From positions 1 to 5,360 of the forward strand of contig CAMUBM010000062.1 of NCBI GenBank assembly GCA_947087145.1: DNA of 5,360 nucleotides, in the 5' to 3' direction. Positions 1 through 5,360 of this stretch are shown piece by piece. Within the stretch, counting starts at the first letter, position 1. Each line of letters begins with the position of its first letter. The translations under genes were made by a program, and so were the position numbers. The DNA comes from an uncultured Mycoplasmatota bacterium. GTDB taxonomy: Bacteria; Bacillota_I; Bacilli_A; RF39; UBA660. A model generated the notes under the pieces. The model searched no databases and was not told where the DNA came from. It saw only the letters and a list, made by a program, of their open reading frames with translations.

Positions 1-273
1 TTTTTCTAAATCAATAGAACTTACTCTGTCTATAAAAGCATCAACCATTTCTTTTGATAAAATACATTCTTCATAAGGAATTCCTGGATAATACTCATTC
101 GGATATGCCTCATAATCTTCTTTAACAATATGATATTTAGTAAATAAATAAGAATCTAAACAATCATACGCATGATAAAGTTCACTACAGAATTCTTGAT
201 AAGATTTACTTAACAAATACTCTTCTGTAAAACATTCTAGAAAAAACAAATAATCTGTAACCAAATGAAAAAA
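1..273 (-). pseudogene. C-terminal remainder of interrupted Zn-dependent hydrolase gene, open at window edge
   Basis: This stretch continues the frame of the 274-513 reading frame directly after its TGA. It contains 91 sense codons and no further stop down to base 1, so the gene runs off the left edge. The translation begins FFHLVTDYLFF, which supplies the His and Asp (residues 83 and 87 of the joined protein) of the HLxxD motif seen in phospholipase C/P1-nuclease-like zinc proteins. It continues with an aromatic- and acid-rich helical region (around YHAYDCLDSYL) and a segment ending near VSSIDLE. There is no ATG close to its beginning and no ribosome binding site, so it is unlikely to be translated separately. 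The joined protein would be at least 171 residues. Family assignment rests on motif recognition, not on a search. Calling it a pseudogene part assumes that TGA is a true stop here. Confidence 0.6.
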
Positions 274-513
274 TCATCCTACTTCAAAAGAAGTGCAAAC
301 TTTATTGTTTAATAAAAAAGCATACAAATCCACTTTACTACGAACATGACTTACATTATCAAATCCTCTATTTTTTCTAGTATAATGGCTTTTATCATTA
401 TCACTAGCCGCATCAAGATACAAAGTCCCACGAAGTATTTCCTTTTTATCCAAATCTTTATGCTTCACCAAATATTTTTTTGCAATTGCTAAATGGATTG
501 CAGCACTTGCCAT
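274..513 (-). CDS. N-terminal 79-residue part of a probable Zn-dependent phospholipase C/nuclease-like hydrolase, cut by in-frame TGA
   Basis: The start is ATG at 511-513, 3 bp after the gltX stop, with AGGAG at 522-526 (8-nt spacing) lying inside the last gltX codons; this tight coupling supports the start. The protein opens MASAAIHLAIAKKYL and has H7, then D34 in GTLYLDAASD, then H43 in DKSHYT. These are spaced like the first metal ligands of zinc-dependent phospholipase C-like proteins (PF00882-type). The remaining ligands (H83, D87) are encoded after the TGA at 274-276, so the 79-residue product alone would lack half of its metal site and is probably non-functional. Residue 33 is Leu where I expect the family's Pro before the Asp. 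I recognise no specific substrate; small Firmicutes members are usually left as hypothetical proteins. It is probably the last or a late gene of the ppx-gltX operon. Alternatively, UGA is read as Trp and the gene is intact. Confidence 0.6.
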   Translation of the reverse strand: MASAAIHLAIAKKYLVKHKDLDKKEILRGTLYLDAASDNDKSHYTRKNRGFDNVSHVRSKVDLYAFLLNNKVCTSFEVG

Positions 514-516
514 AAA

Positions 517-1941
517 CTATTCTCCTAATCTCTCAAGTACCATTTCTTTTCCAAGCAAATACAAAGTCGTCACCAAATCAATTCCCTGCATACTTCCTGT
601 CATGGCAACACGAATAGGCATATATAACATCTCACCAGTTACATTGGCTTTTACTCCTACATGGATAATAAGATTTTGAATATTTTCTTTCTCCCACTCA
701 TCCACAATTTTCACTTCTTCTTTAAATACTTCTAATGTATGCTTTATACGAACATCACTTTGTAAGAAACGAATACAATCCTCGTCGTATTCAACATCAC
801 TTGCAAAAAATAAATGAGTAACCAAACCAATCTCCGCACCAAAAGAAATTCTATTTTTGAAAGTCAATAACAAAGTACTTATCCACTCTTCGCTTATTCC
901 GTCTAAGTTATATACTGCTTCTAAATAAGGACGAACAAATTGTAAATAAGAAACATCTTCCATTTCACTAATATAATGTCGATTGAACCATTTCAATTTA
1001 GCCATAGAAAATGTAGCAGGTCTCTTGTGAATTGCTTCTATAGAAAATACTTGAACGAGTTCTTCCAAAGAAAAAAACTCTCGATTACTTTTAGGACTCC
1101 ATCCTAAAAACACAATATAATTAAGAATCGCTTCTGGTAAAAAACCATGTTTCAATAAATCTCTTAAATCGGCATCACGATTTCTTTTACTAAACTTTGT
1201 TTTATCCTCTTTTAAAACATGAGGAAGATGGACAAATTCTGGTCTTGGAAATCCTAGAGCATCATACAAAAGTAAATATTTTGGTGTACTGGATAAATAC
1301 TCTACTCCTCTTGTAACATGACTAATTCCCATCAAAGCATCATCCACTACATTGGCAAAATTATACGTAGGCATCCCATCACTTTTGATTAAAATTTGGT
1401 CTTCCATATCTTGATTTTGTAAAGTAACATCTCCATACACCAAATCTTTAAAACTCGTTTGCCCCTCATGTAAAACTTTCTGTCGTATTACGTATTTCTC
1501 CCCTGCTGCAATTCTGCGCATTGCCTCATCCTTGGGAAAATCACGACAAGTACCATCATACATATAAGAATTTTTATTTTCTTGGGCTTCTATTCGTTTG
1601 TTAAGAAGAGCTGCCTTATCACAAAAACAATAGTAAGCAAAACCACTCTTCACTAACTTTTCTGCATATGTTTTATAAATATCCATTCGTTCACTCTGAA
1701 TATAAGGTCCATTCTCTCCAGGATTTTTAGGTCCTTCATCACATATTAATTGAAAATCATTTAAAACTTGATAAATAAATTCTTCTGCTCCCACTTCATA
1801 ATGATTTTGATCCGTATCCTCAAGTCTTAAAATAAATTCTCCACTATCGTGTTTAGCAAGCAAATAAGCAAAAAGTGCACTTCTTAAATTACCAACATGC
1901 ATATACCCACTAGGACTTGGAGCAAATCTTGTTCTTGTCAT
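517..1941 (-). CDS. gltX: glutamyl-tRNA synthetase (GluRS, class I)
   Basis: The enzyme attaches glutamate to tRNA(Glu) in the cytosol using ATP. The 474-residue protein has the usual bacterial length and order. The N-terminal Rossmann fold starts RFAPSPSGYMHVGN, with the HIGH-type signature at residues 15-18. An inserted zinc-finger-like element has C105, C107, Y128 and C132, the pattern of zinc-containing GluRS. VVDDALMGISHVTRG lies at about 198-212, and the KMSKS-type loop is KFSKR at 249-253. An all-helical anticodon-binding part follows, with KRPATFSMAKLKWFN (306-320) and the late MPIRVAMTG (441-449). All four Trp codons are TGG and the stop is TAG. The ATG at 1939-1941 has AGAAGGGG five bases upstream. 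The gene lies 21 bp after the ppx-like stop and 3 bp before the next ATG, so it is the middle of an apparent operon. No T-box or own promoter is visible in the 21-bp gap. Whether it is discriminating or also charges tRNA(Gln) cannot be told from the sequence. Confidence 0.97.
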   Translation of the reverse strand: MTRTRFAPSPSGYMHVGNLRSALFAYLLAKHDSGEFILRLEDTDQNHYEVGAEEFIYQVLNDFQLICDEGPKNPGENGPYIQSERMDIYKTYAEKLVKSGFAYYCFCDKAALLNKRIEAQENKNSYMYDGTCRDFPKDEAMRRIAAGEKYVIRQKVLHEGQTSFKDLVYGDVTLQNQDMEDQILIKSDGMPTYNFANVVDDALMGISHVTRGVEYLSSTPKYLLLYDALGFPRPEFVHLPHVLKEDKTKFSKRNRDADLRDLLKHGFLPEAILNYIVFLGWSPKSNREFFSLEELVQVFSIEAIHKRPATFSMAKLKWFNRHYISEMEDVSYLQFVRPYLEAVYNLDGISEEWISTLLLTFKNRISFGAEIGLVTHLFFASDVEYDEDCIRFLQSDVRIKHTLEVFKEEVKIVDEWEKENIQNLIIHVGVKANVTGEMLYMPIRVAMTGSMQGIDLVTTLYLLGKEMVLERLGE

Positions 1942-1962
1942 TAAGACCCCTTCTTTCTTTTA

Positions 1963-2865
1963 TTAATAATTATCTCTTATTACTCCATGAATTAAATTGA
2001 CATCCGAAGGAATAATCGTTTGAATATTTGCCAAGTCAAAAATAGCAAGAGGAAGAATAGCTCCAGGACGAGCCCCATCCATCCATTTAGGATTTCCAGG
2101 CATAAGTGCATATAATTTTTCTAAAGTATACGCCTCATCAAAGAATACTTTCTTTGTTCCCTCCACATAATCTTCATAAGACAATTTATACTTATGAACA
2201 CCATCAAAAAACAAATCATTTTCTACCAAATGAAAATTGGTAAGTTTTTCAAATCGTTCTTCTCCGCCGGTAAAAATAGCACAATCATAATCTGTATCAA
2301 AAACAACTTCACTTAATTTTTCTTTTACATAAGCATTCATTTCCTCAATAGAAACCTCGCTGAAAGGAGCATTTACCTTCGGAAACGCATTCATTAAATC
2401 TGCAACACCAATCTTCAAATTTTTTCTATCTACAATGTTACCTTCTTGAAAAGTTACAATTTCAGTTGTCTTACCACCCATATTAATAATCATTACCTTT
2501 TTACCATCATAATCATGTTCCATAGCTTTTCCTAAATAATAATTTTCTATTCCATGACTAATAATATTAAAATGCAAATCTTTTTTATCATTAAAATCAC
2601 GAACCAATTCTTGCTTTTTTAAATAACTTAGCTCTCTAAAAATACCAGTAACATAAATATGAGTATTAGTATAAGTAAAACCATATTTCTTTTGCAATTC
2701 AGTAAAATAGGCAAACAAAGCCTCTTTATTTTCTTTACTAATGCCATCCTCTTTAGAAAAATCATTTTTAAAATAAATAGAATGTTCTTCTAGTAAAACT
2801 AGTTCTTCTTCATACTTATAAACTTTAATAGTAGAAGACCCTAAGTCAATATAAAATTCTTTCAT
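1963..2865 (-). CDS. Ppx/GppA-family phosphatase-like protein (ASKHA fold)
   Basis: Family members hydrolyse polyphosphate or the gamma phosphate of pppGpp. From the ATG at 2863-2865 the protein has 300 residues, the short two-domain form. Motifs in order (numbered from this Met): phosphate-1 DLGSST at 7-12; IISHGIEN at 101-108, whose Glu (107) lies where the catalytic Glu of the family is expected; phosphate-2-like NMGGKTTE at 128-135; TGGEERF at 199-205, resembling the adenosine motif; DGARPGAILP at 263-272; and SDVNLIHGVI near the C terminus. I chose ATG 2865 over the in-frame GTG at 2869-2871 because the GTG overlaps the Shine-Dalgarno AGAGGTG. The stop is TAA. The gene follows an extended -10 promoter and begins the operon with gltX. 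The phosphate-2 motif starts with Asn rather than the family's Asp, so full catalytic activity is uncertain. A regulatory or divergent ASKHA role remains possible. Polyphosphate versus pppGpp as substrate cannot be decided. Confidence 0.82.
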   Translation of the reverse strand: MKEFYIDLGSSTIKVYKYEEELVLLEEHSIYFKNDFSKEDGISKENKEALFAYFTELQKKYGFTYTNTHIYVTGIFRELSYLKKQELVRDFNDKKDLHFNIISHGIENYYLGKAMEHDYDGKKVMIINMGGKTTEIVTFQEGNIVDRKNLKIGVADLMNAFPKVNAPFSEVSIEEMNAYVKEKLSEVVFDTDYDCAIFTGGEERFEKLTNFHLVENDLFFDGVHKYKLSYEDYVEGTKKVFFDEAYTLEKLYALMPGNPKWMDGARPGAILPLAIFDLANIQTIIPSDVNLIHGVIRDNY

Positions 2866-2868
2866 AAA

Positions 2869-2875
2869 CACCTCT
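2869..2875 (-). promoter_or_regulatory. Shine-Dalgarno site that fixes the ppx-like start
   Basis: AGAGGTG on the minus strand matches the 16S anti-Shine-Dalgarno well. It is 3 nt from the ATG at 2863-2865 (5 nt counted from AGAGG). The upstream in-frame GTG at 2869-2871 is part of this site and so cannot be served by it, which makes the ATG the likely start. Confidence 0.7.
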
Positions 2876-2882
2876 TATAAAG

Positions 2883-2891
2883 ATTATAACA
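2883..2891 (-). promoter_or_regulatory. extended -10 promoter for the ppx-like/gltX operon
   Basis: The minus strand reads TGTTATAAT: a perfect TATAAT hexamer (2888-2883) preceded by the TG of an extended -10 element. At 16-18 bp upstream there is only a poor -35 match (TCGAAG or nearby), as expected for TGn-type sigma-A promoters. The start of transcription would fall near 2876, giving a leader of roughly 11 nt before the ATG. The site lies after the clpC terminators and directly before the operon, which supports it. Confidence 0.65.
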
Positions 2892-3067
2892 CAAATTAAC
2901 TTAACTTCGACTGACATATGCTAAAGAATTTTCGCTTTTTTCCTTTAATTTGTTTATAAAAAAACACAATTGCAACTTATTACATACTAGAAATATAATA
3001 AAAAAATAACTCTATCAAAAATGATGGAATAACAAAAACACATGACAATTTATCGTATACTTTTTTA

Positions 3068-3098
3068 GAAACAAAAAGCCTAGGAAGCGTCCTAGACT
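3068..3098 (-). terminator. Rho-independent terminator downstream of clpC
   Basis: On the minus strand the arms 3098-3090 (AGTCTAGGA) and 3085-3077 (TCCTAGGCT) pair over 9 bp with one G-U wobble around the loop CGCT, followed by TTTTTGTTT. In the plus-strand transcript the wobble becomes a C-A mismatch and no T-run follows, so the element works in the minus direction. It lies about 95 bp after the clpC stop. Confidence 0.85.
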
Positions 3099-3100
3099 CA

Positions 3101-3133
3101 AAAGAAAATTATTTATGCTTTGACCATAAATAA
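3101..3133 (-). terminator. AT-rich hairpin with T-run, likely first of two tandem clpC terminators
   Basis: A perfect 9-bp inverted repeat (TTATTTATG at 3109-3117, CATAAATAA at 3125-3133) encloses a 7-nt loop. On the minus strand it is followed by TTTTCTTTT. The stem is weak (one G-C pair), so it may slow or partly stop polymerase just before the stronger hairpin at 3077-3098, or may help define the mRNA 3' end. Confidence 0.45.
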
Positions 3134-3190
3134 AGAAATGTAATAACCAAATTGCAATTCATTCTTATTACTTATTCATCATACCATGAC

Positions 3191-5347
3191 TCAAAGTGGA
3201 ATTTCAATATCTAACTCACTATTATATTTTAAAATTAAATGTTTTAAATTTCGAAGACCAAATTTATCGCATTCTGCCTCTTCTATTAGTTTGCTAATTA
3301 TAACCTTTGTATCTTTTAAATTTTCTTTGACATAATTACTAAGTACTTCCTCTCCTAATTTTTCAAAAGGTACAACTCCTGTAAACCTTCCTAAAAATTC
3401 TTTTGAGAATGTTGAACTTAATGCATCATTTGATTGTTTCATAAATCCAACCGCCTCACCATTCACAACATTACTTGTCATAAAAATCATCGTATTCTGA
3501 AAATCAATCTTTTCACCCTTAGCATTCGTAACAAAACCTTCATCTAAAATTTGCAAAAATAAATTCAAAACTCGAGGATGGGCTTTTTCAATTTCATCCA
3601 CCAATATAATAGAATACGGATTATCTAATACACTACGAAAAATATAATCATCATCATAACCCACATACCCAGCACTCACTCCTATTAACTTATTCACAGA
3701 AGTATCCAAATTGTACTCACTCATATCCAGTCGAATCAATTTACTATTAGAAATACTTTTTGCAATCGTCTTCACACTCTCTGTTTTCCCTACACCCGAA
3801 GGACCAACAAGTAATAAAGAAAGCGGTTTACTATACCCATTAAACTTAAACCAAATATTTTTAAGTAAAGACCTTACCGCTTTTTCTTCCCCCAATATAT
3901 TCGTTTCCAAATTCTGTTTGATTACTCCAAACAAAGCCTTTTTATCTTCGAGCAAAGGAATACTCGTTTTCTTAGAAATAGTATGCAAAATATCTTCATA
4001 AGTAATACAATTCTCTTTACTACCCATTAAATTTTTAATCTGCAAGACAAGCAAATTTTCCTGTTGCTTACACAAAGCCGCCTGCTCATAATTATCCTCA
4101 TAAATATTCTTTTCTTTTTGTTTTTTTATATTCTCTAACTCTTTATTTAAACTTTCCAACTCTTCAAAAGGAATGGTTTTCATCTTCTTACTCGCACAAA
4201 TCAAATCGAGTAAATCAATACACTTATCCGGATTACTTTTACTAGGCATATACTTATTGGCAAGAGTAACGATATCACAAATATTTTGATCACTAATTTT
4301 TAAATCATGATGATGTTCATACTCACTCTTAATTCCCAATAAAATTTCTTTTGTCTTTTCTTCATCTGGTTCTTTTACATCAATAGTAAAAAACCTTCTT
4401 TCTAACGCTTTATCTTTAAAAATCGTTTTGTAATATTCATCTGTCGTAGTAGCACCAATACACTTAATTTCTCCTCGAGCAAGATAAGGTTTTAAGATAT
4501 CTGCTGCATTAATTGCACCTTCCGCTCCCCCAGCATTCACCATTGTATGAATTTCATCAATAAACAAAATAATATTTTTATTCTCTATTACTTCTTTAAT
4601 AATTTTAGAAAGACGTTCCTCAAATTCTCCTCGATACTTTGTCCCAGAAACCAAAGCACCCATTTCTAAACTCACGATCGTTTTTCCGAGCAATTCCGTT
4701 GGTACCAGCCCATGATTAATACGCCTAGCAAGTTCCTCTACAATCGCGGTCTTACCAACCCCTGCTTTCCCCAAAAGCAATGGATTACTTTTCTTTTTAC
4801 GAAGCAATGCTTCAATCACTGAAGAAATTTCTTCCTCTCTTCCAATCACCCGCTCAGTATCAGAAACACTCTTATTTAAATTATTTCCAATCTCCAAAAT
4901 CTCTAATTTACTCGAAGAAGGAGACACAAGACTTACTTTTAACTCATCATACAAAGCATCCAAATCAATATCTAAACCGAGTAGAATACGGATAGCGATT
5001 CCTTCTCCTTCTTCAAGCAAAGAAAGAAACAAATGCCGTTCTGTAACTTTCCCTTTATTTGTATCCACAGCATCATTGGTAGCATTTTCAATCACTCTCT
5101 TTAAAAGCGGTGTATACAAAACAAAATCAGTATCCTTATTAGACATACCTACCACTTGAACAAGTTCATTCTTAAATTTATCAAACGATAAACCGTATAC
5201 TTTCAATTTTCTACTAATTTCATTATCTTCCTCTAAGATAGCCAGTAATAAATGTTCACTTCCTACATAAGGATGTCTAAGTTCTTTTCTAAAACCCTCT
5301 GCTCTTTTAAACAACTTTGCTATTTCTATTCCATAATGTTCAAACAT
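3191..5347 (-). CDS. clpC: ClpC-type AAA+ unfoldase of the Clp protease
   Basis: This Hsp100 protein uses ATP to unfold proteins and thread them into ClpP. The 718 residues show two Clp N-repeats (about 1-70 and 75-140). D1 has Walker A GKAGVGKT (193-200), Walker B LFIDE (261-265), the pore-loop segment YRGEFEER (238-245) and ALERRF (314-319). A short middle coiled coil (about 393-440, UVR-like around YEQAALCKQQENL) marks ClpC rather than ClpB. D2 has GPSGVGKT (515-522), ILVDE (581-585), the pore loop GYVG (560-563), sensor N626, Arg654 in FLGRF and the sensor-2-like R699 in FGLRN. VGF (633-635) matches the ClpP-docking tripeptide, so it should work with ClpP. ATG 5347 has a perfect AGGAGG at 5354-5359 with 6-nt spacing. 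The protein is shorter than typical ClpC (about 810), partly because it ends only some 20 residues after sensor 2. The stop is TGA. Any CtsR operator or mcsA/mcsB genes would lie beyond the right edge. Confidence 0.95.
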   Translation of the reverse strand: MFEHYGIEIAKLFKRAEGFRKELRHPYVGSEHLLLAILEEDNEISRKLKVYGLSFDKFKNELVQVVGMSNKDTDFVLYTPLLKRVIENATNDAVDTNKGKVTERHLFLSLLEEGEGIAIRILLGLDIDLDALYDELKVSLVSPSSSKLEILEIGNNLNKSVSDTERVIGREEEISSVIEALLRKKKSNPLLLGKAGVGKTAIVEELARRINHGLVPTELLGKTIVSLEMGALVSGTKYRGEFEERLSKIIKEVIENKNIILFIDEIHTMVNAGGAEGAINAADILKPYLARGEIKCIGATTTDEYYKTIFKDKALERRFFTIDVKEPDEEKTKEILLGIKSEYEHHHDLKISDQNICDIVTLANKYMPSKSNPDKCIDLLDLICASKKMKTIPFEELESLNKELENIKKQKEKNIYEDNYEQAALCKQQENLLVLQIKNLMGSKENCITYEDILHTISKKTSIPLLEDKKALFGVIKQNLETNILGEEKAVRSLLKNIWFKFNGYSKPLSLLLVGPSGVGKTESVKTIAKSISNSKLIRLDMSEYNLDTSVNKLIGVSAGYVGYDDDYIFRSVLDNPYSIILVDEIEKAHPRVLNLFLQILDEGFVTNAKGEKIDFQNTMIFMTSNVVNGEAVGFMKQSNDALSSTFSKEFLGRFTGVVPFEKLGEEVLSNYVKENLKDTKVIISKLIEEAECDKFGLRNLKHLILKYNSELDIEIPL

Positions 5348-5360
5348 GATTATCCTCCTA

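Larger units (their letters stand above)
2872..3190. other. intergenic region between clpC and the ppx-like operon
   Basis: This very AT-rich stretch contains the two clpC terminator hairpins (3073-3133) and the operon promoter (2883-2891). The remaining 2892-3070 holds homopolymer runs and a weak plus-strand promoter-like pair (TTGCAA at 2970-2975, TATAAT at 2994-2999, 18-bp spacer). I see no tRNA, structured RNA or small ORF with a ribosome binding site here. Confidence 0.7.

Noticed and set aside
274..276. Selenocysteine at the TGA
   Set aside because: The position calls for an aromatic residue next to a metal-binding motif, no Cys-like active site is expected there, and no bacterial SECIS-type hairpin is evident just after the TGA.
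2869..2871. GTG start for the ppx-like gene
   Set aside because: The GTG is part of the AGAGGTG ribosome binding site of the ATG six bases downstream, and it has no site of its own.
3012..3029. Small imperfect inverted repeat TCTATCA/TGATGGA
   Set aside because: There are only four continuous pairs plus two more beyond a mismatch; it is too weak to call a terminator or operator.
2969..3160. Two copies of an AATTGCAA-containing stretch (near 2969 and 3150)
   Set aside because: The similarity is short and interrupted, and AATTGCAA-type words are expected in sequence this AT-rich.
3109..3162. 17-codon minus-strand ORF (MNCNLVITFLYLWSKHK)
   Set aside because: It has no Shine-Dalgarno sequence, follows clpC directly and its stop lies inside a terminator-like hairpin. 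A chance ORF is more likely than a small protein.
3711..4001. 96-codon plus-strand open frame
   Set aside because: It lies opposite the strongly conserved D2 region of clpC, has no ribosome binding site and its translation looks like an antisense shadow.
4780..4995. 71-codon plus-strand open frame
   Set aside because: It is a shadow of the clpC N-domain/D1 junction on the other strand, with no supporting context.
1..5360. Genetic code 4 (TGA = Trp) for the whole window
   Set aside because: All six Trp codons in the three long genes are TGG and none is TGA. Reading through the clpC stop would put three Trp in six codons and extend the protein into the terminator hairpin. One TGA in one gene is not enough.

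Overview
This is an AT-rich window in which every credible gene lies on the minus strand, so transcription runs from high to low coordinates. Strong AGGAGG-type ribosome binding sites, a ClpC-type (not ClpB-type) unfoldase with a ClpP-docking loop, and tightly packed low-GC genes point to a Bacillota/Bacilli-like bacterium, possibly one of the uncultured gut Bacilli lineages. The lineage is an inference. The long conserved genes write all six of their Trp codons as TGG, and an AGG codon sits at a conserved Arg position of ClpC, so the standard bacterial code fits best.

Layout in transcription order: (1) clpC (5347-3191) starts behind a near-perfect Shine-Dalgarno at the right edge. (2) A 300-bp intergenic region (2866-3190) holds two consecutive hairpin/T-run structures that end the clpC transcript, followed by an extended -10 promoter. 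(3) That promoter appears to drive a compact operon: a Ppx/GppA-like phosphatase gene (2865-1963), gltX for glutamyl-tRNA synthetase (1941-517, 21 bp later), and a small probable zinc-dependent hydrolase gene (513 to the left edge, 3 bp after the gltX stop).

The most notable observation is in the last gene. Its reading frame is interrupted by one in-frame TGA at 274-276, exactly where a Trp would complete a G-W-F-F-H-L-x-x-D metal-binding motif. The same frame then stays open for 91 more codons to the window edge. A G-to-A nonsense mutation is the simplest explanation; local UGA decoding or a sequencing error are alternatives. A second family-atypical residue (Leu before the metal-ligand Asp) fits decay.

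Other points: the Ppx-like protein has Asn where the family has Asp in the phosphate-2 motif; ClpC is short at its C terminus and ends at CTT-TGA, with a six-codon extension in the +1 frame; and the Ppx operon promoter predicts a very short leader. I see no mobile element, CRISPR array, RNA gene or clearly new multi-gene system here. Functionally the genes cover protein quality control, nucleotide or polyphosphate metabolism, and translation.
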